From the NCBI RefSeq assembly GCF_001263205.1, contig NZ_CP012333.1:8413501-8477500 (forward strand): a stretch of 64,000 bases of DNA, given 5' to 3'. Every line of letters starts with the position of its first letter. The stretch's first letter is position 1. This document shows, piece by piece, positions 24,391 through 33,331 of this stretch. The DNA comes from Labilithrix luteola (GTDB lineage Bacteria; Myxococcota_A; Polyangia; Polyangiales; Polyangiaceae). Both the position numbers and the translations under genes were made by a program. A model generated the notes under the pieces. The model ran no database searches. It worked only from the letters and a program-made list of their open reading frames with translations, and was not told the DNA's origin.

Positions 24391-25998
24391 ATGAGAGCCA
24401 CGGCGTCGGCGATTGCTTCCGGGATTGTTGCTACCATCGGGCTCGTCGCCCTCGACGCATGCGTCGGTGACGATCCGGTCGCCTCTGCGCGGATCGACGA
24501 CGGGGGCGGTGGAAACGACGACGCCAACACCTCGGACGGGAGCAACGTGACGACCGACGGCGGGCCCGACGGCGATTCGGGCCCGGCGCAGGATCTCTGC
24601 AGCGATGCTTCCGGCAACTTCATCGCCGAACGCGCGTTCCCGTTCGTCGGAACGAACCATGGCACCGCGGGCGCGAGCAATGGCGGCTACGTCCTCGTCG
24701 GCTCGTTCAGCGGCACCGCGATCTATGCGCCCGACGCTGCGGTGATGACGGGCACCGGGACCACCGAGGACGCCGCAGTCGTCCGCTTGGATGCCAACGG
24801 CAACGTCGTGTGGCAGCAGCACTTCGGCGGCACCGGATCCGACGTCTTCCAGAGCGTTGCGGTCGACGATCAGGACAACGTCTACGTGACGGGCTACTTC
24901 TCGAGCAACACGTTCTCGATCGGCAGCTTCCAGTTCAACAACGCCAACCGTATGAATCTCGGGATCGTCGCGAAGCTCGACGCCGCGACGGGCAACCCGC
25001 TGTGGGCGCAGTCGTTCTGGCCCGGCTCGTATGGCTACGGCTGCTCGGCGATCGACTTCTCGAACGGACACCTCGTGGTCTCCTGCTCGATGGGACAGAC
25101 GCAGACCTACACACTCCGCGACGGCAGTACGGCGGAGCTGAGCGCCGGTCAGATCGAGGCCTCCTCGGTCTACGAGCTCGACGTGACGAACGGCGGCGCG
25201 GTCTGGGCGCACTCCCTCAGCACGAGCGCCGGCACGAGCACGACCGCCCTGACCTATGTGCAGAGCATCGACGTGACGGCGACCGGGACGGTCGTCGCCG
25301 GCATCTTCAGCGGCGGCGCGCTGACCGAGAAGCCGGCGAACGCGATCAACGTGCCGATGGTCGGCGGACAGACCAACGGGTTCGTCACCGAGCTCAGCGC
25401 GCAGACCGGCGCGCCGCTCTGGGCCAAGGGCTTCGGCGACACCTCGGGTGCGGGCGAGGTGCAATCGACCTCGGCCGCGGGGGCCTCGAACACCGGCATC
25501 GTCGTCGGCGGCTCGTTCACCGGAACGGTCGACTTCGGCGCCGGACCTCACGCGGCTGCGGGCGGCTCGGACGCGTTCGTCATCCTGCTCGAGAACAAGT
25601 CGGGCCCGCCGTCGTGGGACAAGTACTTCAGCGGCACGGGGTCGGACGGGATCAAGCGCGTGCGCTTCGACGTCTGTGGGCGTCCGACGGTGATGCTCTT
25701 CACGACGTCGGCGCTCAGCGCGATGGACGGCGTCTCCTTCCCGGCGCCGCAAGCTGGCAGCGGTGGCGCATCGATCATCGCGAAGCTCGATCCGAAGGGA
25801 AAGCTGCTCTGGGCGAACGGCGTGACGCCGGGCGGCAACGTCGACCTGAATGGCATCAACCAGGACGACTTCGGGATCGACGCGAAGAACACCGCTCGCA
25901 TCGTCGGCAACTTCCGGGGCACGGTCGATCTCGGCAACGGAACGCCGGAGAACGCGAAGGGCGGAAGCCACCCCTACGAGATCGTCTACGGGCCCTGA
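24391..25998 (+). CDS. SBBP-type beta-propeller lipoprotein
   Basis: A 535-residue lipoprotein: signal peptide ending ALDAC (Cys 24), Asp/Gly/Asn-rich linker (about 30-70), then repeated strands of the SBBP/PQQ-like pattern: DAAVVRLDANGNVVWQQHFG, DNVYVTGYFSSNTF, GIVAKLDAATGNPLWAQSF, GFVTELSAQTGAPLWAKGF, GIVVGGSFTGTVDF, IIAKLDPKGKLLWANGV. Such repeats make an extracellular propeller; ligand unknown. ATG at 24391 is preceded by cgagg; a GTG at 24373 in frame is an alternative. A strong hairpin follows the stop and also serves the convergent decarboxylase gene. Confidence 0.75.
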   Translation: MRATASAIASGIVATIGLVALDACVGDDPVASARIDDGGGGNDDANTSDGSNVTTDGGPDGDSGPAQDLCSDASGNFIAERAFPFVGTNHGTAGASNGGYVLVGSFSGTAIYAPDAAVMTGTGTTEDAAVVRLDANGNVVWQQHFGGTGSDVFQSVAVDDQDNVYVTGYFSSNTFSIGSFQFNNANRMNLGIVAKLDAATGNPLWAQSFWPGSYGYGCSAIDFSNGHLVVSCSMGQTQTYTLRDGSTAELSAGQIEASSVYELDVTNGGAVWAHSLSTSAGTSTTALTYVQSIDVTATGTVVAGIFSGGALTEKPANAINVPMVGGQTNGFVTELSAQTGAPLWAKGFGDTSGAGEVQSTSAAGASNTGIVVGGSFTGTVDFGAGPHAAAGGSDAFVILLENKSGPPSWDKYFSGTGSDGIKRVRFDVCGRPTVMLFTTSALSAMDGVSFPAPQAGSGGASIIAKLDPKGKLLWANGVTPGGNVDLNGINQDDFGIDAKNTARIVGNFRGTVDLGNGTPENAKGGSHPYEIVYGP

Positions 25999-26003
25999 GG
26001 CCC

Positions 26004-26046
26004 TTGAGGCGTCGCGCCCCTGTCAGGGCCGGGGCGCGACGCTCAA
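26004..26046. terminator. Strong bidirectional terminator hairpin
   Basis: ttgaggcgtcgcgcccc (26004-26020) pairs with ggggcgcgacgctcaa (26031-26046) over 16 pairs with one bulged G; 10-base loop. It fills the gap between the convergent genes ending at 25998 and 26063. Confidence 0.75.
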
Positions 26047-26062
26047 CCGCGGGAACTCCAGA

Positions 26063-27757
26063 TTAAGGAGCGGCTCCATACAATTGGTTCAGGCGGGAGT
26101 GCGCGTAGGAGAGACCGAGGGGCATGTCCATTCGCCCGCCGATGACTTCGATGTAGGCGCCTGCTGTGTTCGCACGTGCCGCTTTCAAGGCAGCATCGAG
26201 CTCGCCGAGCGTCTCGACGCGCGCCGTGAACCAGTCCGCGCACCCGAGCGCCTTCGGTAGGTCGGCGTAGCGCCATTTCGCAAGGTCGTTGTACGTCCAG
26301 TCCGGGTATTGCTCGAGCGCCCGCTCCACCATGTAGCCGTCGTTGTTGAGGACGAAGATGATGGGCTTGGCGCCCCATCGGCCCATGTTTCCGATCTCGT
26401 TGGCCGTCAGTTGGTGCGAGCCTTCCCCGGTGAACAGAAGCGTTCTCCGCTTGGGATCGGCGAGCGCGACTCCCAACGCAGCGCCCGTGGCCCACCCAAT
26501 CGAACCCCACAACATTTGGATGTGCACCTGCACGTTGTCCGCGAGCTGCATGGGTGGAATTCCGAAGCTCGTGCTCCCGCTCTCGAGGACGACGTTGTCG
26601 CCGGGTTGGATGAACGCCGCGTAACGAGGGTAGAGCGCTTCCATCGTGATCTTGTCGGACGGCTTCCCCGGCAGGCGTGGAGCCGCCGCTTCGGCTCGCT
26701 GGTAGCGTTGGGCGAGCGGTTTTAGCTTTGCGAGCTCCGCAAGGACGTCGGCGAGCCGTACGTTGGTGAAGACCCGGTCTCCGATGCGGACGTCGTTCAG
26801 CTCGATCGACACGAAGCGCGCGGGGTCGATTTGTCCTGAGAAAGCCGCGGTGTTTTCATCGTTGAGACTCACCCCGCCGAGGTCGAGAACCACTTCGGCC
26901 TCCTCGACGATGCGCTTCGTCTCTTTTTCGGTCACTGCTCCCGCGTACATTCCTGCGAATTGCGGATGGCTCTCGTCGATGATGCACTTCTCCATCGCGG
27001 TGGTCGCATACGGGCAGCCGAGCGCCTCGATGACTCTTCGGGCTTCATTCTGCAAGCCGAGACGCGACAGCGTGAACGCCGGCAAAGCGACGACGGACTT
27101 TGCGCGGCTCAGGTGGTCTGCGATGGCGGCGATGGCTTTCGCGAGGGAGGGCTCGTTCGATTGGAGCGTCGCACGCTGCACTTCCGTCCACATGACCGGG
27201 GTCAGGGCATAATCCGAAGGAACGACGATGTACGCTGGTTGATTGTTTCGACGCGCCTCCGCGATCACCCGCTCCATTTCAATCATGCAGTTCTCAGGAG
27301 TGATCACGGCGTGGGTGCATGCCGCTCCGGCGGATAGGGGGATGACGTTGTCGAACGCTCCGTCTCCGAATGTATGATGCATGACCTTGCGCAGGCGCTG
27401 GTTCTGATACGAGGGCATGCCCACGACGTGGTAGACGAGCGAGCGCTCGGCTTTTGCGCCCATGACCCCGTTGATCGCGGACAGCTCACCCACCGCGAAC
27501 GTCGTGGACAGCATTGCTGCACCCCTGACGCGGGCATAGCCATCGGCCGCATAGGCGGCATTCAATTCATTGGAGCAGCCAACCCATCTGACCTTCGGGC
27601 TGCGAGCGATAGCGTCACAGACCGGGAAGGCGTAGTCACCCGGAACCCCGAAACAGTCGGTGATGCCCTCATCAGCCAATCGTTGGACGATGTAGTCGAC
27701 CACGTGGATCGGTTGTCCCGTCGACGCGTCCGCCTTCTTGTCATTCTTGCCGGCCAT
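26063..27757 (-). CDS. Pyruvate/indolepyruvate decarboxylase family (ThDP)
   Basis: A 564-residue thiamine-diphosphate-dependent 2-oxoacid decarboxylase. Features: ThDP-activating Glu 64 in SNELNAAYAADGYA, the HH pair at 127-128 (MHHTFGDG) that distinguishes pyruvate/indolepyruvate/phenylpyruvate decarboxylases from acetolactate synthases, and the cofactor-binding motif as GEGSHQLTANEIG...LNNDGYMVE (GEG instead of GDG). It would turn pyruvate or an aryl-pyruvate into the aldehyde and CO2 in the cytoplasm; the exact substrate is not decidable here. AAGGAGG just before the ATG at 27757 fixes the start. Single gene, transcribed toward the SBBP lipoprotein. Confidence 0.85.
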   Translation of the reverse strand: MAGKNDKKADASTGQPIHVVDYIVQRLADEGITDCFGVPGDYAFPVCDAIARSPKVRWVGCSNELNAAYAADGYARVRGAAMLSTTFAVGELSAINGVMGAKAERSLVYHVVGMPSYQNQRLRKVMHHTFGDGAFDNVIPLSAGAACTHAVITPENCMIEMERVIAEARRNNQPAYIVVPSDYALTPVMWTEVQRATLQSNEPSLAKAIAAIADHLSRAKSVVALPAFTLSRLGLQNEARRVIEALGCPYATTAMEKCIIDESHPQFAGMYAGAVTEKETKRIVEEAEVVLDLGGVSLNDENTAAFSGQIDPARFVSIELNDVRIGDRVFTNVRLADVLAELAKLKPLAQRYQRAEAAAPRLPGKPSDKITMEALYPRYAAFIQPGDNVVLESGSTSFGIPPMQLADNVQVHIQMLWGSIGWATGAALGVALADPKRRTLLFTGEGSHQLTANEIGNMGRWGAKPIIFVLNNDGYMVERALEQYPDWTYNDLAKWRYADLPKALGCADWFTARVETLGELDAALKAARANTAGAYIEVIGGRMDMPLGLSYAHSRLNQLYGAAP

Positions 27758-28160
27758 CGGATACCTCCTTCGTTGGTACGTACGTGAGCCTTCACGCCGG
27801 ACGCCGAATCGAAGCAAGCAAAGACCACGCTCATCAGAGCAAGGCTGGGCCGAAGGGCACGTCGAACGGGCTCGACCATCTCATTGCTCAGGCGAAGTCC
27901 GCGCCGTAAAGCGGGTCTGATTCAGCGCTGCGCGTTCCGCCGCAAACTGGTCGTCCATCGCAACTGAGTTCGCGCCTGATAGCTGTTCTTGCCGTCCAAC
28001 TCGCCGCCCTCCGTCTCGGCACGGGATAGCGGGAGAGGGCGTCCCTCAGTCCAGGGACATTTCTTCGCGCTCGCGGTCTTCCTTTGCGCTGCCAAAGTCG
28101 AGGGGCGGCCCCGATCCAACGCTCGCACCGCGCACTCTCCTTGCGTCGAACCCACCCGCA
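27758..28160. other. Gap without recognisable gene
   Basis: Upstream region of the decarboxylase gene, presumably its promoter. Frames on both strands are Arg/Ser-rich and none looks coding. Confidence 0.4.
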
Positions 28161-28416
28161 GAACGAGCTCGCGATAAAGCTCGGCGACATCGGAAGAGGT
28201 CGCGAAGAGCTGCCTTCCTTCCGTATCGTCGATTCGCCGGCTGAAGCGGCGCGCGGTTCCGAGGTCGTCCTCACCAGGCTCGCGAACGACAAGGCCGCGG
28301 CCGAGGTCGTGCTCGATGGCGAAAATTCGCTCCTTCGAGGGCTCGGCGCAGGAGCCATTCAGGTCGCGACGCCACCATGCATGGGCTATTTCATCGTTAC
28401 GGCTCGCGGACCGTGA
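28161..28416 (+). pseudogene. Fragment of a 3-hydroxyisobutyrate-dehydrogenase-type protein
   Basis: The frame contains FRIVDSPAEAARGSEVVLTR, then LANDKAAAEVVLDGENSLLR and GLGAGAIQVATPPCMG, i.e. the middle of the NAD(P)-binding domain of beta-hydroxyacid dehydrogenases (S-P-x-E-A-A-x-x-x-D/E-V-V-x-T-x-L ... V-L...G-L). The N-terminal G-x-G-x-x-G and the whole substrate domain are missing. It ends just before the PLP-enzyme gene. Confidence 0.6.
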
Positions 28417-28441
28417 GGGCGGTATGCTAGCGCCAATCGCC

Positions 28442-30349
28442 ATGGCACAGCCGACGTCCTCGCTCGCCCTCTCCCCATCCTTTGCCTCGAACCTCGCGGA
28501 GGTTCTGCGACGTACGCTGGGCGTGCCCGGTGCGATGCCCGAGGACTGGGAGCCGCGCGCGACGACCTACGATCTCCCGCGCTTCGACTCGGAGACCCAG
28601 TTTGCGGCTCGCCTCGACGCGGCGCTTGCGCGGATCGTCGAAGGCGACGTGACGGCACCCGAGGCTATCCGCTCTGCGCTCTACGCCTGCAATCTCCCCT
28701 ACGACTACGCGCGCCTCGGGCAGCCGCTCTCGACGGTCTACGAGCTCCTCCAGCAAGCGCGCACCGGGGCCGCGCGCGCCTTCTCGTTCGCGTCGGTGAC
28801 GAAGCCCTGGCTCAGCGTCATCGAAGCGCCCGGACGCACCTTGCCCGTGCACGTCTTCGCGGATGGCGAGCTCCCCGTTTCGGAGGAAGAGAAGGCGCAC
28901 CTCCGCCAGCAGGGCGTCGAGCTCCACGAGCAACACCAAGGGCCCGTCGCATCGCGTGAGGACGCGATCACGGTGCACGTGCTCGCGGCTCCATTCACCA
29001 GCGATATGGGCGCGCAGCAAGCCGATGCCGTCTGTTTCCCGGTGCCCCACGGCGGAGTCTTGCTGATCCGCGACGAGAAGCGCATCCCGCCCACGGGCAT
29101 TCAGCTCATTCGCAAACGCACCGTCTCGGCGCTCCTCGCGGTCGACGCCTTGCACGCGCTCGAGCGCGATCTCGGGCTCACGCCGAGCGCCTTCCCCTCG
29201 TCGACGCCGGCCGCGTGCGACGCGAAGCTCCGCGCGCTCTTCCCCGAGATCACCGAGGCGCTTTACTTCTGCACCGGGCTTGCCGCGGAGGCCGCCGTCT
29301 TCGCGGCCGCGGTCTCTGTCCTCGGTCCCACACCCGTTACGTTCTTCTATGCGCAGAACGGCTACGGCGGTACCGGGCAGCTGATCTCCGAGGTCCTCGC
29401 TCCAAGTATGCCGCTGAAGCCTGCGCCGCTCCCCGTGCTCGGAATGGACGCCGAGGGCCGTGCGATCACGCTCGTCGACGGCATCCTCGCGCGGCTCGAC
29501 GCGCTCGCCGGCGCGCCCGCGGTCGTCTTCCTCGAGACCCCGACGAACCCCGAGCTCCAGGCACACGACTTCGAGAAGCTCGTCGCTGGGCTGCGCGCAT
29601 ACGCGGCGCGCTGGGGACACCGGATCCCCGTCCTCGTCGACACGACGCTTGCGCCGCTCTATCCGGTTTTCCAGCTCGCCTGCGCGAAGGACTGGCCGTT
29701 TCTCCTCGTGAAGAGCGGCTCGAAGTATTTCACGAAGGGCAAGTCGACGCTCGGTGTAGTCGCATGCGCCTCCGATCCGATCGCGAAGAGCATTCTCGCC
29801 CGCACGCGTGCTCTCGCGAACGATGCCGACTCCCTCGCGCGCCCGTCGCAGCTCGCCGATCTCGAAGCGGGCCTCTCGGACCTCAGGCCGCGCATGGCGA
29901 CGATCCGCGCGAACACCCTGCGTCTCGTCGATGGCCTTCGCTCGGCGCTCGCGGCGCGAGGCCGGGACATCACGCTCTATGCCATGACCGAGGCGCAGGC
30001 GCGTGAAGGGCTCGACTGCGGCCTCGTCTCCTTCTATCTGCCGCCGGCGCCGACAGACCACGCAGATCTGGTCGATGAGTTCGTCGACCACCTGCTCGCC
30101 ACGGCGCCTTCGCTCGTGAAGAGCCGCGTGAGCTACGGGCAGTCGAGCGGTGGCGGCAAGCCCGATTGGTTTTACGTCATCAACCCGCAAGAATCGACGC
30201 AAGGCTCCTTGCCTCAGAGCGTCAAGGACGCGCAGAAGCGCGACAACGTCCAGATCTGCCGCGTCTCGGTCCCCGAGCACGCAGACGTCGACGGACTACT
30301 CGCCGCGATGGAGCCTTTCTTCACGCGGAAGTTCGGCCCGCGCTCGTAG
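28442..30349 (+). CDS. PLP-dependent Cys/Met-metabolism-type enzyme, large form
   Basis: A 635-residue protein whose C-terminal two thirds is a Cys/Met metabolism (cystathionine gamma-synthase fold) PLP enzyme: YAQNGYGGTGQLISEVLAPS, VVFLETPTNPELQ, HRIPVLVDTTLAPLYPVFQL, and the Schiff-base lysine in LLVKSGSKYFTKGKSTLG (S-G-S-K-Y). The N-terminal about 230 residues (FASNLAEVLRRTLGVPGAMP onward) are a separate, unassigned region; ordinary family members are near 400 residues. The chemistry is probably gamma- or beta-replacement/elimination at a sulfur amino acid, but the substrate is unknown. Start at 28442; Met at 28424 is also in frame. Its codons 15-25 are duplicated at 23375-23409. Confidence 0.75.
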   Translation: MAQPTSSLALSPSFASNLAEVLRRTLGVPGAMPEDWEPRATTYDLPRFDSETQFAARLDAALARIVEGDVTAPEAIRSALYACNLPYDYARLGQPLSTVYELLQQARTGAARAFSFASVTKPWLSVIEAPGRTLPVHVFADGELPVSEEEKAHLRQQGVELHEQHQGPVASREDAITVHVLAAPFTSDMGAQQADAVCFPVPHGGVLLIRDEKRIPPTGIQLIRKRTVSALLAVDALHALERDLGLTPSAFPSSTPAACDAKLRALFPEITEALYFCTGLAAEAAVFAAAVSVLGPTPVTFFYAQNGYGGTGQLISEVLAPSMPLKPAPLPVLGMDAEGRAITLVDGILARLDALAGAPAVVFLETPTNPELQAHDFEKLVAGLRAYAARWGHRIPVLVDTTLAPLYPVFQLACAKDWPFLLVKSGSKYFTKGKSTLGVVACASDPIAKSILARTRALANDADSLARPSQLADLEAGLSDLRPRMATIRANTLRLVDGLRSALAARGRDITLYAMTEAQAREGLDCGLVSFYLPPAPTDHADLVDEFVDHLLATAPSLVKSRVSYGQSSGGGKPDWFYVINPQESTQGSLPQSVKDAQKRDNVQICRVSVPEHADVDGLLAAMEPFFTRKFGPRS

Positions 30350-30363
30350 TGGCGTAGAGCCCG

Positions 30364-31188
30364 TCAGTGGACGCCGCGGCTCGCTTGCTCGATGACGGCA
30401 GCGACGAGAGCCGGTTTCGACTCGTAGACTGCGTGGCTGCCCTTAACCTCGCTCACCGTGGAGCCCGCGCGCTTCGACATCGCATGCTGCGCGGGCGGAG
30501 GGATCATCTTGTCGTCGGTCGCGACGACGTACCAGCTTCGCTTGCTCCGCCACGCCGGGTCTCGGACCGTGCCCTCGAGCGCAGCGACCCCCCACGGCAC
30601 TTGCGAGTCTGCGCGGAAGGCCGCCAGCTCTGGATCGAGATCCGCCGCGAACGAATCTGCGAACTTCGTCTTGTCGAGCAGGAGGAAACCGTCCTGCGGC
30701 GGGAGGATCGGCGGGACAGGAGCTCCCGGCGGCGGGTTCTTGATCAGCGAGCTGACCGACTCGCCCTTATCGGGAGCGAATGCCGCCACGTAGACGAGAC
30801 CTGCGACCTTCGGGTGATTGCCGGCTTCCGTGATCACGACGCCGCCGTACGAGTGACCGACGAGGATCGTCGGACCGTCCTGCCGATCGAGGACCCGCTT
30901 CGTCGCGGTCACATCATCGGCGAGGGAGGTCGTGGGGTTCTGGACGATGCTGACTCGATATCCGTCCTTCTTCAGGTTCGCGTAGACCTTCTCCCACCCA
31001 GAGCCGTCGACGAAGCCTCCGTGCACGAGGACGACGTTATGAACCGCCGAGGCCGCCGCGGCGGGAACCGTCGCCCCCGTGTGCGTCGAGGGGGCCGAGG
31101 GAGGCGCAGCCAGGACCGTGCCGCCGAGTGCACCCGCCATCAGCATGCCAGCCGTCGCAGTCAGAATCGTCTTCATGATGTTCACCAT
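30364..31188 (-). CDS. Secreted alpha/beta hydrolase
   Basis: A 274-residue hydrolase with a Sec signal peptide (ILTATAGMLMAGALGGTVLA|APP), not a lipobox. The core: NVVLVHGGFVDGSGWEKVYA (oxyanion loop), TILVGHSYGGVVITEAG (nucleophile Ser 113), GLVYVAAFAPDKGESV, a lid region, and late acidic/His residues in ATDDKMIPPPAQ and EVKGSHAVYESKP. This is the EstC/HNL-like group of small-substrate hydrolases. Substrate unknown. It converges on the PLP-enzyme gene with a 14-base gap. AAGGGA precedes the ATG at 31188. Confidence 0.8.
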   Translation of the reverse strand: MVNIMKTILTATAGMLMAGALGGTVLAAPPSAPSTHTGATVPAAAASAVHNVVLVHGGFVDGSGWEKVYANLKKDGYRVSIVQNPTTSLADDVTATKRVLDRQDGPTILVGHSYGGVVITEAGNHPKVAGLVYVAAFAPDKGESVSSLIKNPPPGAPVPPILPPQDGFLLLDKTKFADSFAADLDPELAAFRADSQVPWGVAALEGTVRDPAWRSKRSWYVVATDDKMIPPPAQHAMSKRAGSTVSEVKGSHAVYESKPALVAAVIEQASRGVH

Positions 31189-31320
31189 TCGTCCCTTCTG
31201 ACCCTGAGACGCGGCCCTCCGTGCGACCTTACCTGGCGGGGTTCGTTTTCTTTCGTCGGCTTCCTCCGCGCCCCTTCCTCGAGCGCCCCGGTCGCAGAGT
31301 CGCCACCGTCGCCCTGAACG

Positions 31321-31791
31321 TCAGGGTTCGAGCGCGAGCTTCATCCCTTCGTGGCTTGCAACGAAGCCGAGGCGTTCGTAGAAGCGGTGGGCACGCGTTC
31401 GCACCTTGTTCGACGTGAGTTGAACGCGAAAGCAGCCTCGACGTCGCGCTTCCTCGATGGCCCAACGCATCATGGATTCACCGACGCCACGGCGGCGTGC
31501 GGTCGGATCCACGATGACGTTTTCGATCAGCGCGACACGCCCTCCGCGGTATGCGACGTACTGAAGGATGGTGAGTTGGAAAGCGCCGACGACGCGGCCC
31601 TCGATCTCCGCCACGAGAAGTGCGTTGTTCGGGTCCGTGTGGATCGCGGCGAGTGCCTCGGCATAGCAGGGATCGATCGGCTCGCTCGGGTTCTCGTCCC
31701 TCTTGTTCCCCTCCTCGGGAATCGCCCACAGGCGCACGAGGAAGGGTAGATCGCGTTCCACCGCGCAGCGGATCGTCGGGCTCATGGTCAT
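31321..31791 (-). CDS. GNAT-family N-acetyltransferase
   Basis: A 156-residue GNAT enzyme: IRCAVERDLPFLVRLWA, VVGAFQLTILQYVAYRGGRV, IENVIVDPTARRRGVGESMM (acetyl-CoA R-x-x-G-V-G loop), GCFRVQLTSNKVRTRAHRFY and ERLGFVASHEGMKLAL. The closing T-S-N-x-x-R-x-x-A-H-R-F-Y-E-x-L-G-F signature is typical of small self-contained acetyltransferases of this kind. Substrate unknown. Start at 31791 (alternative Met at 31785). Confidence 0.85.
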   Translation of the reverse strand: MTMSPTIRCAVERDLPFLVRLWAIPEEGNKRDENPSEPIDPCYAEALAAIHTDPNNALLVAEIEGRVVGAFQLTILQYVAYRGGRVALIENVIVDPTARRRGVGESMMRWAIEEARRRGCFRVQLTSNKVRTRAHRFYERLGFVASHEGMKLALEP

Positions 31792-32063
31792 GAGCTAGCA
31801 CGAGCACGCGGCGTTGGCGTCCGCGCCGGCCGGCGCTCACGGCATGCCCTTTGGTGTTTCGCGAAGTCCCGCCCGGAAGAGCGCAGGAGTCTGGCGACCC
31901 GTCGAGCACTCCCGTGGCTTCGCTCCGCGAGAGTGTGACGACCGTGGGGCCGGTCAACGTGAGTGAGGGCGTGGCGTGGACAGTCAGCCAGGCTCCGCTG
32001 CCGCGACGTAGCCAGATAGGCTGCAGGATTCTGCGAGTTTAGGTTGGATCGGAACCGGACTCC

Positions 32064-32879
32064 ATGAGGCCGCTGGGGTCATGCAATAATCACGACCTGA
32101 TGGGGGGCATACCTTGGCGTCGAGCTCGGTCGGTCATTCGTTTGCTGAACGAGGTGCGTGAGCTCGGACAGACGACCGAGGCCGCTCGTGCCCACCTCGT
32201 CGAGAGTCTCCTCGTCGTCGTCGGCGCCGTCATCGGCACGTGCGTGCTGGACGTCGATTACCGGCCCGGCGCGAAGAACAGCCTGACGAAAGTGACGCTC
32301 GCCGGCTTCGACGACACCAGCATCGCGCTCTTCCAAGCGCATCAGAGCCACGGCGCGTGCGTCAATCCCTATCACGTGCAGCAAATCAATCGCCTCAGCG
32401 CGAAACCGTGCGAGGTGTTTGCGGCGACGGACTGTGATCTGCTGACGAAACGTGACTGGTATTCGTCGCCGTGGGTCTCCGACGTCGCGCGCCCGGCGCG
32501 TTTCGATCACTTTGTCGCGACGGTCCGGCCGCTCGACGGGAACCACCGGGTCGAAGGGCTTTCCTTCATGCGCGCGGCGGCCGATCGGCCGTTCTCGGAG
32601 GAGGACCGTGACGTGCTCCACCTCGTTCACCTCGAGTGCGCAGGGCTCTACGTCGAACAGCGGATGGGCATCTCGCTCGCACCGCGCGTCGAGGCCACGC
32701 TCGAGCACCTCCTCACGGGCGCAACCGACAAGGAGATCGCCGTGCGGCTTCGTTTGAGCCCGCACACGGTCCGTCAGTACGTCAAAACGATCTTCCAAGC
32801 CTACGGCGTGTCGAGCCGCGCGGAGCTCATCGCTCGGTCTCTCCGCGGCAGGACCGCGACGCGACAGCGACTCGCGTAG
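32064..32879 (+). CDS. LuxR-type transcriptional regulator
   Basis: A 271-residue regulator. The C-terminal LuxR HTH is clear (about 212-262): VEATLEHLLTGATDKEIAVRLR, LSPHTVRQYVKTIFQAYGVS, SRAELIARSL. The N-terminal about 200 residues form a GAF-like input domain (LLNEVRELGQTTEAARAHLV, VVVGAVIGTCVLDVDYRPGA, VSDVARPARFDHFVATVRPL). It has no receiver domain, so it is a stand-alone sensor-regulator. Start at 32064, though Met at 32100 matches better the region conserved in the broken copy at 16268-16930. The intact gene has the full GAF-HTH joint that the copy lost. Confidence 0.85.
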   Translation: MRPLGSCNNHDLMGGIPWRRARSVIRLLNEVRELGQTTEAARAHLVESLLVVVGAVIGTCVLDVDYRPGAKNSLTKVTLAGFDDTSIALFQAHQSHGACVNPYHVQQINRLSAKPCEVFAATDCDLLTKRDWYSSPWVSDVARPARFDHFVATVRPLDGNHRVEGLSFMRAAADRPFSEEDRDVLHLVHLECAGLYVEQRMGISLAPRVEATLEHLLTGATDKEIAVRLRLSPHTVRQYVKTIFQAYGVSSRAELIARSLRGRTATRQRLA

Positions 32880-32898
32880 CGTCGCGAGCAGTCCTATC

Positions 32899-33000
32899 TA
32901 GCCTGCAGTCATGCTACGTCGCGAAGTCCGGCGTTGTCTCCTGCGTCGGCCAGAACGATGTCGGCCAACTCGGCGATGGCACCACGCACCTCGTGCGCCC
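32899..33000 (+). pseudogene. RCC1-repeat fragment
   Basis: In the plus frame these bases read SLQSCYVAKSGVVSCVGQND, then VGQLGDGTTHLVR, one RCC1 unit of the kind in the 5.4-7.1 kb lipoprotein. It is a shard only, and lies antisense to the end of the CopD-like gene, whose terminal residues it therefore creates. Confidence 0.7.
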
Positions 33001-33331
33001 CCGTCATCAAGACGACGAGCGCGACCAGGCCGAGCTTCCACGCGAGCACGCGACCGAATCCGCCTGCCGAGAATGCCGGGTTGCTCATCGTGGACCAGCC
33101 GATTCCCCGGTAGTGGAGGTTGGCGGTGCCGGTCACAAGGAGAACGCCGAGCGAGACCCCTCCGATGACGCGAAACCGGGCTCCGATCCGTTCGAGAAGC
33201 GCCGGCGCGGCTTGGCGCGCGTCGATGCTCCGCAAGACGGGCACGATCGCGGCGGCGAAGAACACCATCGAGCCGACCCACACCGCGGCGGCGACGACGT
33301 GGAGCCAAACGCAGAGGACGTAGCCGCTCAT
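32909..33331 (-). CDS. CopD-like four-helix membrane protein, altered C-terminus
   Basis: A 140-residue inner-membrane protein: MSGYVLCVWLHVVAAAVWVG (His-containing helix 1), FFAAAIVPVLRSI, FRVIGGVSLGVLLVTGTANL, VLAWKLGLVALVVLMTGAHE. This is the CopD/DUF-like pattern with membrane His residues, as in copper-resistance D and related proteins. After H-E-V-R the last about 26 residues (GAIAELADIVLADAGDNAGL) are encoded opposite an RCC1 fragment, so the natural C-terminus was probably replaced. Start overlaps the hemerythrin stop (ATGA), indicating one operon. Confidence 0.65.
   Translation of the reverse strand: MSGYVLCVWLHVVAAAVWVGSMVFFAAAIVPVLRSIDARQAAPALLERIGARFRVIGGVSLGVLLVTGTANLHYRGIGWSTMSNPAFSAGGFGRVLAWKLGLVALVVLMTGAHEVRGAIAELADIVLADAGDNAGLRDVA

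Noticed and set aside
24229..25971. 580-codon minus-strand frame opposite the SBBP lipoprotein
   Set aside because: Arg/Ala/Asp-biased shadow; the plus strand has signal peptide and propeller repeats.
28427..30280. 617-codon minus-strand frame opposite the PLP enzyme
   Set aside because: Antisense shadow. The plus strand carries the PLP-lysine motif and the family layout.
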